DNA from: an uncultured bacterium
GTDB taxonomy: Bacteria; Cyanobacteriota; Vampirovibrionia; Gastranaerophilales; Gastranaerophilaceae
Assembly (NCBI GenBank): GCA_902475545.1
Contig: CABRZP010000004.1
Span: 62,001 to 126,000 of the forward strand
Length of the DNA stretch: 64,000 nt
Direction of reading: 5' to 3'
The notes below the pieces were generated by a model. The model worked only from the letters and a program-made list of their open reading frames with translations. It ran no database searches and was not told the origin of the DNA. The position numbers and the translations under genes were made by a program. Positions 51,659 to 60,655 of this stretch are shown piece by piece. Numbering within the stretch: position 1 is the first letter of the stretch; every line of letters begins with the position of its first letter.

Positions 51659-52144
51659 ATGTCTGATAACAGAACAAATATGGCTATGGGGGCAGGTTTA
51701 GGAGTCCTTGGTATGAGTGCCTATCACATGCCGATAACAAAAAACCGCTTTGTTCGTAATGCTTTCAGTGTAACAAAAGATATGGCTGAAGATAAGTTAG
51801 AACTTTTAAATGATTCAGCTTTAGAGCTTACAAAGCGAGGTGAACTTTCCGGTGATAAAGCTGTATTTTTAAGAGAACTTGGAGTATCTGAGGATTTGGA
51901 TTCGATTAGTCGTAAATGCAGCGAAATTAAGAAAACTATTACGGATCCTGATTCTGTTAAAGATTTGAAAAAATCTTTTGCCGATAGTTTTAAAGATATG
52001 AAAAAGAATGAAGCATTAATTGATAATGTTTCAGAAAAAGCATTTTCAAAAATACGTTGGACAAATTTCTGGTGGGGAGCCGGTATCGGATTTGTTCTTG
52101 GAAATGTGCTGGGTGCTATACGTTCCCCTAATCGTCCTGAATAA
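51659..52144 (+). CDS. Hypothetical protein with hydrophobic ends
   Basis: A 161-aa protein with a Gly/Met-rich hydrophobic stretch at the N-terminus (NMAMGAGLGVLGMSAYHM) and a second near the C-terminus (FWWGAGIGFVLGNVLGAI). They enclose a charged helical middle. The arrangement is the same as in the protein at 13344, though sequences differ. CAGGAG precedes the ATG. It lies between the prepilin and a MATE transporter. No family recognised. Confidence 0.7.
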   Translation: MSDNRTNMAMGAGLGVLGMSAYHMPITKNRFVRNAFSVTKDMAEDKLELLNDSALELTKRGELSGDKAVFLRELGVSEDLDSISRKCSEIKKTITDPDSVKDLKKSFADSFKDMKKNEALIDNVSEKAFSKIRWTNFWWGAGIGFVLGNVLGAIRSPNRPE

Positions 52145-52184
52145 TTATAATGCTTTTTTAATATGTTCGTAATATAATCAAAAT

Positions 52185-53504
52185 ATGTGCGATAAAAATA
52201 TAAAATATTATATAAAAGAGTTATTGAATATAGCAGCCCCGATTATTATGGGTAATTTGGGGTTTATTTTGATTGGTGTCGGGGATGTTGTTATTGCCGG
52301 ACGTCATTCAACCGATACTTTTGCCGCTATAAGTATTGCTACTGCTATTGTTAATTGTATTTTTACAATAGGGATTGGATTGATTGCAAGTATTTCGCCT
52401 TTATTGTCCAATTATAGGGGTGAAAAGAAATCAATAAAAAAATATTTTTATCCTTCAATCAGATTTTCAATGCTTTTGGCATTGATAACTTCTCTTGCAA
52501 TAATTGCCGTTATACCTGTTATTCCTAAAATGGGATTTGAGGAAAAGCTTGTTGTTCCGGTTCAAGAATATATGTTTATTACCGCATTGAGTACGTTTGG
52601 TGCATATTTGCATGCTTGTCTTAAAGAATATTTGCAGGCTTTTGAAATCGTATTTTTCCCGAATTTATTAACAATATTTTGTGTATTTCTTAATGTTCTG
52701 TTGAATATAATATTTGTATTTGGCTTTGGTCCTATTCCGTCATTAGGCGTAATCGGGCTTGCGATTGCAAGTTTGTTGGTTCGTTATTTTATGGGCTTTG
52801 CTTTATTAATATATTGTTATATTAATATGTCGTTTAGAAATTATGTTGATAAGACTTACTATCGTAATATGGTAAAAATTGGAATGCCGATTTCTTTAGC
52901 TATACTTATTGAGTTTGTTGCATTTAACAGTATTGCAATTTTTATGGGAAGAGTTTCCGGTCTTTATGCTGCTGCTCAAAATCTTGTATGTACATTAACT
53001 ACCATTTCGTTTATGATTCCGTTTGCAATTTCAAATGCAATTGCAGTAAAAGTAGGATTTGCAAATGGGGCACAGGATTATAAAGATTTAAGACGATATT
53101 CACAGGTTGGGACAACAATGTCAGTATTGTTTATGGTGTTTAGCGGTATAATATTTTGTACTTTCCCAAAACAAATAGTGGGGCTTTTCACTGTTGATGA
53201 AAATCTTTTTAAAATTGCAATTCCTGTAATGTATGTATTCCCGATATTCCAGATATTTGACGGATTGCAAATTTCTCTTTCCGGTATTTGTAAAGGTATT
53301 AAGCAGACAAAAGTTGTGCTTTTTGCAAATTTTGTTGCCTATTGGTGTGTTTCTATTCCTTTTGGGTATTTGTTAGCTTTCCATTTTGGTTTGAAGTTAA
53401 AGGGATTTTGGATTGGATTGGTTTGTGCGGCCGGTTTATTGTGTTCTATTATGCTCTTAGAGTTGAGAAAGTATTTTATTATGTACAAAAAACAAGAACC
53501 TTAA
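52185..53504 (+). CDS. MATE family efflux transporter
   Basis: A 439-aa polytopic protein with about 12 membrane helices in two homologous halves, characteristic of multidrug and toxin extrusion proteins. N-terminal IAAPIIMGNLGFILIGVGDVVIAG and the matching second-half GMPISLAILIEFVAFNSIAIF are typical of the MATE/DinF group. These carry cationic compounds out by Na+ or H+ antiport. The ribosome site is weak. The terminator hairpin overlaps its last codons. Confidence 0.9.
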   Translation: MCDKNIKYYIKELLNIAAPIIMGNLGFILIGVGDVVIAGRHSTDTFAAISIATAIVNCIFTIGIGLIASISPLLSNYRGEKKSIKKYFYPSIRFSMLLALITSLAIIAVIPVIPKMGFEEKLVVPVQEYMFITALSTFGAYLHACLKEYLQAFEIVFFPNLLTIFCVFLNVLLNIIFVFGFGPIPSLGVIGLAIASLLVRYFMGFALLIYCYINMSFRNYVDKTYYRNMVKIGMPISLAILIEFVAFNSIAIFMGRVSGLYAAAQNLVCTLTTISFMIPFAISNAIAVKVGFANGAQDYKDLRRYSQVGTTMSVLFMVFSGIIFCTFPKQIVGLFTVDENLFKIAIPVMYVFPIFQIFDGLQISLSGICKGIKQTKVVLFANFVAYWCVSIPFGYLLAFHFGLKLKGFWIGLVCAAGLLCSIMLLELRKYFIMYKKQEP

Positions 53505-53522
53505 TTCTAAGTTCTTGTTTGG
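53490..53522. terminator. Terminator overlapping the end of the MATE gene
   Basis: ACAAGAAC (53492-53499) pairs with GTTCTTGT (53511-53518), extended by A and T runs (A on the left, T on the right). It can serve both the MATE gene and the small minus-strand gene. Confidence 0.65.
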
Positions 53523-53563
53523 TTTTCGGGGTTTGTGTATAAATATATTTCTATATCTTATTT

Positions 53564-53698
53564 TTAAAATGCGAAAAATAGGAGTGTAAACATGCAGCCT
53601 ATAGATACTGCACTGAACAAAAACCAGGTATGCATAACAGGATGTTGATAAGACCAGATTTCTTTAATTGTTGTTGTTGCATTATTGATTGTTTGCAT
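53564..53698 (-). CDS. 44-aa small membrane protein
   Basis: A short gene on the minus strand: ATG at 53698, TAA at 53566-53564, product MQTINNATTTIKEIWSYQHP followed by a single membrane helix (about residues 25-44, WFLFSAVSIGCMFTLLFFAF). GGAG lies 8 nt before the ATG. It sits alone between a terminator and the U32 gene. No family is recognised. A clean ribosome site, an amphipathic/polar head and a full helix support a real small protein. Confidence 0.65.
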   Translation of the reverse strand: MQTINNATTTIKEIWSYQHPVMHTWFLFSAVSIGCMFTLLFFAF

Positions 53699-53807
53699 GT
53701 TTTTTCTCCAATAAACTCGTTTGTATATATTCTATTTTCCATATTTATGAAAAAACAACATCACCTGTTTGGTTGATTATTAATTTCGTTTATTTTATTA
53801 TTGACTT

Positions 53808-55082
53808 ATGCGAAATGTTGAGTTATTGATGCCTGCAGGCAATTTGGAAAAGTTAGAATATGCGGTTAAGTATGGTGCAGATGCAGTATACCTTGGAGTT
53901 GTTGATTTCAGTTTAAGAGCAATGCGTAAGGGTGATATTATTACTCTTGATAATTTGAAGCATGCTGTTGATCTTGCTCATAAATTAGGTGCAAAAGCTT
54001 ATTTAACCTTGAATATATTTGCGTTTAATGATGATATCAAACATCTTGAATCTTGTATGGATATTATAAAAGATTCTAACCCTGATGCGGTTCTTGTAAG
54101 TGATTTTGGTATTTTGCGATTGCTAAAAAAATATATGCCTGATACTGAAATTCATGTAAGTACACAAACTAATATTCTAAATTATGAGTGTGTAAAATTT
54201 TGGCAGGATATGGGTGCAACCCGTGTTGTTCTGGCTAGAGAATTATCTATTCCTGAGATTACGGAGATTAAACAAAAAGTTCCTGATATGGAGATTGAAT
54301 GTTTTGTTCATGGTTCTCAATGCGTATCTTTTTCAGGAAGATGTCTGTTGAGTGATTATTTTACTAATGGCGAAAGAAAAGCTAACCATGGTAATTGTTC
54401 ACAACCATGCAGATGGAGTTATAAGCTTGTTGAAGAAACTCGTCCGGGTCAATATTATGAAATTAATCAGGATAATAGAGGCTCTCATATTTTGAGTCCT
54501 AAAGATTTATGTTTGGTTGAACATTTAAAAGAAATGATTGATGCCGGTGTTGACTCATTTAAGGTTGAAGGAAGAACTAAGAGTTTGTATTATGTTTCAG
54601 CAGTTGCGAAAACTTATAGAAATGCGATTGATGAAATTTTGCAAAATCCGAATGCTGATTTATCAAAGTACTTCCTTGAATTGAAAAAAGTTGGAAATAG
54701 AGGATATACAACAGGATTTGCTCTTGGCGAAAATAAACCTGACAGTTATAGTTATGATATTTCAAAAGGGTTGGCAGGAGCTGATTTCTTGTTCGAGTTT
54801 CATGGTAAGAAAATTCGTTCTGAAATTGATTTTACTTCAAGCAATGATGATAATTTCTACTATGTGAAAGTTAAAAATAAAGTGTTACTGAATGATGAAG
54901 TAGAAATCATTACTCCAAAAGAACAATTTACTGCTAAAATTATAGAAATTTTAGATGAAAAAGGTGAATCTCAAGATTTAGCAAATACTAATGCTGATGT
55001 ATATTTGAAATTCGATAGAGAGCCTCAAGATTATGCGGTTGCCCTTGCACGTACTATAGGAGTAAAAGAACATGTTTCTTAA
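53808..55082 (+). CDS. Peptidase U32 family protein (TrhP/YegQ-like tRNA hydroxylation)
   Basis: A 424-aa protein with ELLMPAGNLEKLEYAVKYGADAVYLG at the start and the cysteine-rich U32 signature: ECFVHGSQCVSFSGRCLLSDY, then NHGNCSQPCRWSY. It probably binds an iron-sulfur cluster. VDSFKVEGRTKSLYYV and the C-terminal beta-barrel domain are also typical. Family members YegQ/TrhP make 5-hydroxyuridine in tRNA, and RlhA acts on 23S rRNA; despite the name they are not proven peptidases. The last 11 bases overlap the next gene. Confidence 0.9.
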   Translation: MRNVELLMPAGNLEKLEYAVKYGADAVYLGVVDFSLRAMRKGDIITLDNLKHAVDLAHKLGAKAYLTLNIFAFNDDIKHLESCMDIIKDSNPDAVLVSDFGILRLLKKYMPDTEIHVSTQTNILNYECVKFWQDMGATRVVLARELSIPEITEIKQKVPDMEIECFVHGSQCVSFSGRCLLSDYFTNGERKANHGNCSQPCRWSYKLVEETRPGQYYEINQDNRGSHILSPKDLCLVEHLKEMIDAGVDSFKVEGRTKSLYYVSAVAKTYRNAIDEILQNPNADLSKYFLELKKVGNRGYTTGFALGENKPDSYSYDISKGLAGADFLFEFHGKKIRSEIDFTSSNDDNFYYVKVKNKVLLNDEVEIITPKEQFTAKIIEILDEKGESQDLANTNADVYLKFDREPQDYAVALARTIGVKEHVS

Positions 55083-55551
55083 ACCTGATTATAATTTAAA
55101 AAGTATTTATAGTATCAATTTTGATGAATTAAAACAACTTGGAATAAAAGCTGTTTTGTTTGATTTAGACAGTACGTTGATGGCATCAAAATCTGCAGTT
55201 TATTCGGTTGAAATGGTTGCTTGGCTGAAAAAAGTTCAGGAGAATTTTTTTGTAGCAGTTGTTTCTAATAATAAAAATCCGGATTATATTGAACGAGTTA
55301 AAAAGATATCATTTTTCCCAATGTTATTTAATGCAGGTAAACCTCGAACTAATGCAGTAAAAAATTTTTTAAATGAACATAATTTGAATATTTCTGAATG
55401 TGTTTTGGTTGGAGATAGACCATTGACAGATGTATTGTGTGGGAAAAATTTAGGTTGTAAAACTATTCTGGTTGATTCGATTACAGCTGATACAGAATCA
55501 AAACTGGTACGATGTGTAAGAGGTTTGGAACGAATTACTATTCGCAGATAG
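55072..55551 (+). CDS. HAD-family phosphatase, YqeG type
   Basis: A 159-aa protein with HAD motifs VLFDLDSTLMA (near residue 33), VVSNNK, AGKPRTNAVKNFL and VGDRPLTDVLCGKNLG. The N-terminal FLKPDYNLKSIYSI and the short cap-less form match YqeG/GEP4-type phosphatases, which include phosphatidylglycerophosphate phosphatases. It overlaps the U32 gene by 11 bases, so translation is coupled. Substrate is not established. Confidence 0.88.
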   Translation: MFLKPDYNLKSIYSINFDELKQLGIKAVLFDLDSTLMASKSAVYSVEMVAWLKKVQENFFVAVVSNNKNPDYIERVKKISFFPMLFNAGKPRTNAVKNFLNEHNLNISECVLVGDRPLTDVLCGKNLGCKTILVDSITADTESKLVRCVRGLERITIRR

Positions 55552-55796
55552 AGTTTCGTACATCTATAGATTGAAATTTTTTCACTTTTTAAATCTTTTA
55601 CGAAATGTAAATTCTTTGAAATTAGCACTGGTCGGGTGTTTTGCCTTAATATCCTCTATTTGTTGTATTAATATGCGGTTTTTTGCCATAAATCGCTGAT
55701 TATGATAATATCTATATAGGAGTATCTGTATTAATGTATATTCCGATTATTATAATTACTTTAATATAATGTATTTATTGAATGGGTGGGAATAAA

Positions 55797-56567
55797 GTGA
55801 ACACAAATTTTGATAAGAAAGAGAGTTTATTGGCAAGTATTATTGAATTTGCGAGTAAAGGTAAGTCAATATTATCGTTAGTGGCAACGGTTGTTGTGAT
55901 TGGTCTTATTGCTTGCGGGTGCGGTCTTATGGGTGCAAACCAAGAAGAAGCTCCTGTAGTTGAAGCTCCGCAGCCTCCAATGCCTAAAAAAGAAGTTTCT
56001 GTTCCGGCAGAAAATGTAGATTTAGATACAAATAAAGCTAGCAATTTGGTTTCCTATGATGTTACATCTATAGGTAGGGCAGACCCATTTATGCCAATTG
56101 ATGAAATCAATGCTTTTGAGGAAGCTAGAAGATCTGCACTTGAAGATGCAAGATTACATAATGAATCTATTCAGAAAATTAAAGATATGCAGAATATATC
56201 AGTTCGTGAACTGGATGATATTAGTCCGTATAGTTTCAACTTGCCTGTTCCACCTACATCCTTGGCTTCAGCCTCTTCTGCGGCTGCAAAGATTACAAGA
56301 ACAAAAGTTGTTGGGATTATGTATAACAAGGTAAGCCCGTCTGCAATTATTAATGTTGATGATAAAGATTATCTTGTAAGAATCGGTGATAAAATTATCG
56401 GACAAGAATATAAAGTTGTACAAATAAATCCTTCAATTATTACTGTTAGTTTAGGTTCAAATATCTATTCAGCAAGTATTGGGGAGTTATTTTCCAGAGA
56501 TGATTTCGATAGAACACAAAATGATTTATATAATTTGAAAAACAGATTTGGTGGTAGAAAAAGTTAA
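55797..56567 (+). CDS. PilP-like pilus/secretion assembly protein
   Basis: The start may be GTG 55797 (GGTGGG 6 nt upstream) or ATG 55782. The about 256-aa product has one N-terminal membrane segment (ILSLVATVVVIGLIACGC), a Pro-rich linker (EAPQPPMPKKE), and GRADPFMP, a PilP-style (R)DPF motif. A C-terminal strand-rich domain follows (VVGIMYNKVSPSAIINVDDKDYLV, then VRIGDKIIGQEYKVVQI) that matches the PilP/GspC HR fold. It is the first gene of a PilP-secretin-PilB-PilC unit and probably links the inner-membrane platform to the secretin. About 230 AT-rich bases upstream show no clear promoter. Confidence 0.8.
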   Translation: MNTNFDKKESLLASIIEFASKGKSILSLVATVVVIGLIACGCGLMGANQEEAPVVEAPQPPMPKKEVSVPAENVDLDTNKASNLVSYDVTSIGRADPFMPIDEINAFEEARRSALEDARLHNESIQKIKDMQNISVRELDDISPYSFNLPVPPTSLASASSAAAKITRTKVVGIMYNKVSPSAIINVDDKDYLVRIGDKIIGQEYKVVQINPSIITVSLGSNIYSASIGELFSRDDFDRTQNDLYNLKNRFGGRKS

Positions 56568-56592
56568 TTTAAAATAATAAGCAGGAGCAAAT

Positions 56593-58539
56593 ATGAAAAA
56601 TAAGATTAGAGAAAAAATTATTGCAAGTATTATGTTATCAGCATTTGCTGTAACTAATTGCTTTACAACAGCCGCATTTGCTATGGATGATTATTACGGC
56701 TATAGTGAAATGAATAAACCGGCAATCAGATCAGCTGAAGCTCAAAATTCAGTTAATATGGATGTTGGAACTTCTATTTCAAATGCTGATTCTGTAGTGA
56801 ATTTAAGCTTGAGAGATGCTGATATCAGACAAGTTTTGAGAATGTTTGCAGATCAAGCCGGTATGAATATAATTTTTTCTCCATCAATAACAGAAGGAAC
56901 TGTTACTATGGATTTGGTGGATATTCCGTTACAGGAAGCATTAAATCTTGTTGTTAAAACAAATGATTTGTTCTATGACATTCAAGCAAATACTTTGCTT
57001 ATCTCTAAAAAATCCGAAGCAATGTCTGTTGCGAAAAAGGATATGACTTTGATTCCAGTGAAATATGTTAATGCAGCAGCTCTTGCATCATTCTTGAATA
57101 CTAATATATTTAAAAATGATTCAGTAAAAGCCGGTGTTTCCGTAAAACCGGTTGTAACAATTAACCCTGCAACAAATGAATTGATTGTAATGGGTACTGC
57201 TAATGATGCAAAAATTGCAAGACAAATAGTAGAACAGTTTGATAAAAAACCTGCAGTTACAACATTTAAAGTTAACCATACTACTCCGGCAGAAATGGCT
57301 GACTTAATTTGTTCTTCATTGTTACCTACAACACTTTCTTCTGAAGGTGGCGGCGGAGGTGGCGGCAACAGCTCAAGTTCCGCTGGTGGTGGCGGATCTT
57401 CTGAAGCTCCAACCGGATTTGCCGCAGGTGTACCGACTGGTTTTGCATCAGATGAGTCTTCTGAAAGCGGTGAAGGTGGAAGCGGCGGTAGCGGTAGTAA
57501 TTTCGCTGTCGGTGGCGGTAAATTACTCTGTACTGTTGATTCATCAGTGTCTTCTGATGGATTAGAAGGTTTATCATTAAAGAACTTATCAGTTTCTTAC
57601 TTCCCTACGCTTGGTACTATTCAGATTATTGGTGGTTCGGAATCTCAACTTGAAATGATTAGAGATTATATTGCTGCAAATGATAAAAAGACACCTCAAG
57701 CTTATCTTGAAGTTCAAATTATTTCACTTTCTGAAAATGGCAGTAAGACATTTGACAATACTTGGCAGTATTTGAGTAAAAATTTCTCATTTAATGCTAA
57801 TGGAGGTATTGCAACTGATAGTATGTATCCTGTATTCTTTGCGGGTAAAGGTTATACTCTTGTTAATACTAAAGATGGTTGGGATGATGAAAAACAACGT
57901 TATGAAACTACCGGTAAAGTTGGTAAATGGAGTACTTCACCTCAGTTAGTTTACTCTATGAATTATATTATAGAAAACGATAAAGGTAGAGTACTTGCAA
58001 ATCCTAGACTTTTAGTTACAAGTGGTCAAAGTTCGACTATTGACTTAACTTCTGATTATGTTTCTAAAGTTACTACTCAATATTTGGACAATGGTTCTTC
58101 TACCGGATCTCAAGTTCAAAAAGAATATGAAATTAAAGATGATAATGGCATAAAAGTATCAATTACACCGTTCATCAGTCCTGACGGATATGTAACACTT
58201 GATATCAAACCGCAATATGCGACTATTGCAACTCAAGTTACCAGTCCCGGTGAAGTCGAAGGTGAACGTGATATTGTTGCAACATTACTTCAAAGACGTA
58301 ATCTTGACTTGAAAGGTATTCGTATCAAAGATGGTGAAACTTTAGTTATTGGTGGTTTGATTCAAGAAACTGAAACAAAATCAGTTAAGAAAATTCCGTT
58401 CCTAGGTGATTTACCGGTTGTAGGTATGTTCTTTAGATCAACCAGTACAGCTAAAAGAAAAGATGAAATGGTTATGATGATTACTCCGCAAATAATCATT
58501 GATACCGAAGATGCAGTTGCAGATGATACAACCTTATAA
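56593..58539 (+). CDS. Secretin, PilQ/GspD family
   Basis: Outer-membrane pore subunit of a type IV pilus or type II secretion system. The 648-aa protein has a signal peptide (about 30 residues). An STN/N0 domain follows (NLSLRDADIRQVLRMFADQAGMNIIFSPS), then an N1 domain, a long Gly/Ser-rich insert (about residues 251-312), and the C-terminal secretin domain (GRVLANPRLLVTSGQ, VGGLIQETE-like VIGGLIQETETKSVKKIPFLGDLP). The Gly-rich insert is an unusual feature. CAGGAG precedes the ATG. It follows the PilP-like gene by 25 nt. Confidence 0.93.
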   Translation: MKNKIREKIIASIMLSAFAVTNCFTTAAFAMDDYYGYSEMNKPAIRSAEAQNSVNMDVGTSISNADSVVNLSLRDADIRQVLRMFADQAGMNIIFSPSITEGTVTMDLVDIPLQEALNLVVKTNDLFYDIQANTLLISKKSEAMSVAKKDMTLIPVKYVNAAALASFLNTNIFKNDSVKAGVSVKPVVTINPATNELIVMGTANDAKIARQIVEQFDKKPAVTTFKVNHTTPAEMADLICSSLLPTTLSSEGGGGGGGNSSSSAGGGGSSEAPTGFAAGVPTGFASDESSESGEGGSGGSGSNFAVGGGKLLCTVDSSVSSDGLEGLSLKNLSVSYFPTLGTIQIIGGSESQLEMIRDYIAANDKKTPQAYLEVQIISLSENGSKTFDNTWQYLSKNFSFNANGGIATDSMYPVFFAGKGYTLVNTKDGWDDEKQRYETTGKVGKWSTSPQLVYSMNYIIENDKGRVLANPRLLVTSGQSSTIDLTSDYVSKVTTQYLDNGSSTGSQVQKEYEIKDDNGIKVSITPFISPDGYVTLDIKPQYATIATQVTSPGEVEGERDIVATLLQRRNLDLKGIRIKDGETLVIGGLIQETETKSVKKIPFLGDLPVVGMFFRSTSTAKRKDEMVMMITPQIIIDTEDAVADDTTL

Positions 58540-58599
58540 GGTTGTATCATCCAATAACAAGTTATCCTTTTATTAAGAAAAGAAGTATTATTAAAATAA

Positions 58600-60648
58600 A
58601 TGAATGCACTAATATTAAGATTAAAAAATAGTATAGATAAAAAAATACTTAACAGTATTGATAAAAATCTTATGGGACAATATCTGTTTGTTCCTATTAG
58701 TGTCAAGGATAATTTTTTATTTGTAGCCGTTTCAAAAAGTTCTAATAAAGATGAAATCAATACTCTTTTAAAAAATACATTTTCACAATCTATAAAATTT
58801 ATGTTGGTTGGAGAAGATGATTTAAAAGAGCTATTATCTGATTTAATACCGGGATTTGCAGCTCCTGCACTAGCCGGTGATAATAATAATTCATCAGAAG
58901 GTCAAGCTTCAAACGCAAATTCTGCTCCTAAAGGTAAATTAGGGGAAATGCTTGTATCAGAGGGGGTTTTGACTGATGTTCAATTAATGAAAGCTCTTGC
59001 GGAATCAAAACGTAAGGGTATACCTATCGGTTCAATGCTTTTTGAAATGGGTGTGATATCCCTTAGTCAGTTGAAGTCAGTTTTACATGAACAGACAGGT
59101 TATGAAATAGTAACAGAGGATCAGTTATCTAATCAGAAAAATTTCGTTAATATTTTGCCGGAAGACTTTATCAAGTCAAATTCTGTTATTCCTATTTCTT
59201 CTGATGGCAAAAATCTTGTTGTTGGTGTTGTAAAACCTTTAAAACAAGATATTATAAAAGAAATAATTTATCTTACTGGTCAGAGTCCTAAACAATTGTT
59301 GATGACTCATTATGAGTTTTCTACTGCAATCAATACTTTCTTTTCTGAACAAAAAAGACAAACAGATGAAATTATTGAACAAATTAAAACTGAAACTCTT
59401 GATACTGAAGAAGAAGCAACTCTTTGGGAACAGGTTGATGCTGAATTACAGGATTCTACGGGTTCAGTTGCAAAATTTGTTAACCAAATTATTACCAATG
59501 GTATTGATAATAAAGTTTCCGATATTCACATTGAACCGAGATTAAACGGATATATTGTTCGATACAGAAAAGACGGTATGTTACAAAAGGTTCTAGATGT
59601 ACCTCAAAAGGTTGAAACTTCTGTAATTGCACGTTTTAAGGTTATGGCAAGAATGAATATTGCAGAAAACAGACGTCCTCAGGATGGTACTTTCTCAATA
59701 TCTTATAACGGTTGTTCTTATGACTTCCGTATTAACACTCTTCCTGTATCAGGCAAGGAAAAAGTCTGTATTCGTATCTTAGCCCCTGCAGTTTCTTTGG
59801 CTTCAAATGACAAAGAAATTAAACTTGTTGGTGCTATAGATGGTGATATAGATAAAGTTAAACAGATGGTATCTTGTCCGAATGGTATTATCTTAACTTC
59901 AGGCCCTACCGGTTCCGGTAAAACTACAACTCTTTATTCTGTATTGAAGAGTTTGAATGATGAATCTGTAAATATTACTACAATTGAGGATCCGATAGAA
60001 ATCAAGTTGGAAGGTATTAACCAATCACAGATTAATGCTAAGGCTGGTATTACATTTGCATCTTGTATGAGAGCTATCTTACGTCAGGACCCTGATATTA
60101 TTCTTGTCGGTGAAATTCGTGACTACGAAACTCTTGAAATTGCAATTTCAGCAGCATTGACAGGTCACTTGGTATTAAGTACAGTTCACACAAACTCAGC
60201 TGCAGCTACAGTTACACGTCTTATTGAAATGGGTGCAAAAGATTACCTTGTCTCTTCAACTTTGTCAGGTGTAATTGCTCAACGTCTGGTAAGAAGACTT
60301 TGTGATGATTGTAAGGAAGAGTATCATTGCACCAGAGAAGAGGCTATGATGGTAACTCGAGATGAAGCTGAAATTAAAAAGATTATGGAAACTCCGATTT
60401 ATAGAGCCAGAGGTTGTAATAAATGCGGATTCCAGGGATATAAAGGTCGTCTCGGGGTTTACGAAATCATGCAGATTACAAAAGAAATTAAAAAACTTAT
60501 TGCACAGGGTGCTCATGACCTTGAAATTGAGGAAAGTGCAGTTGCAAATGGTATGACAACTCTTCACAAATCGTGTTATCAACATATTATGAAGGGTATG
60601 ACTACTATTGATGAATTTGTCAGAGTATTAGGTATGGCAGGCGAGTAG
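58600..60648 (+). CDS. pilB: Type IV pilus / type II secretion assembly ATPase, PilB/GspE
   Basis: Hexameric motor ATPase for pilus extension. The 682-aa protein has an extended N-terminus, then an MshEN-type domain (about residues 110-230, LGEMLVSEGVLTDVQLMKALA), which in relatives binds cyclic di-GMP. The motor core includes Walker A GPTGSGKTTTLYSVL near residue 434, IEDPIEIKLEGINQSQIN, Walker B DPDIILVGEIRDYET, and a zinc-binding CDDCK...CNKCGFQGYKGR. No PilT retraction ATPase is in the window. Followed by pilC after 7 nt. Confidence 0.95.
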   Translation: MNALILRLKNSIDKKILNSIDKNLMGQYLFVPISVKDNFLFVAVSKSSNKDEINTLLKNTFSQSIKFMLVGEDDLKELLSDLIPGFAAPALAGDNNNSSEGQASNANSAPKGKLGEMLVSEGVLTDVQLMKALAESKRKGIPIGSMLFEMGVISLSQLKSVLHEQTGYEIVTEDQLSNQKNFVNILPEDFIKSNSVIPISSDGKNLVVGVVKPLKQDIIKEIIYLTGQSPKQLLMTHYEFSTAINTFFSEQKRQTDEIIEQIKTETLDTEEEATLWEQVDAELQDSTGSVAKFVNQIITNGIDNKVSDIHIEPRLNGYIVRYRKDGMLQKVLDVPQKVETSVIARFKVMARMNIAENRRPQDGTFSISYNGCSYDFRINTLPVSGKEKVCIRILAPAVSLASNDKEIKLVGAIDGDIDKVKQMVSCPNGIILTSGPTGSGKTTTLYSVLKSLNDESVNITTIEDPIEIKLEGINQSQINAKAGITFASCMRAILRQDPDIILVGEIRDYETLEIAISAALTGHLVLSTVHTNSAAATVTRLIEMGAKDYLVSSTLSGVIAQRLVRRLCDDCKEEYHCTREEAMMVTRDEAEIKKIMETPIYRARGCNKCGFQGYKGRLGVYEIMQITKEIKKLIAQGAHDLEIEESAVANGMTTLHKSCYQHIMKGMTTIDEFVRVLGMAGE

Positions 60649-60655
60649 GAAAGTT

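Noticed and set aside
57326..57577. Open frames on both strands within the secretin Gly-rich region
   Set aside because: They are by-products of the repetitive Gly/Ser codons of the secretin insert.
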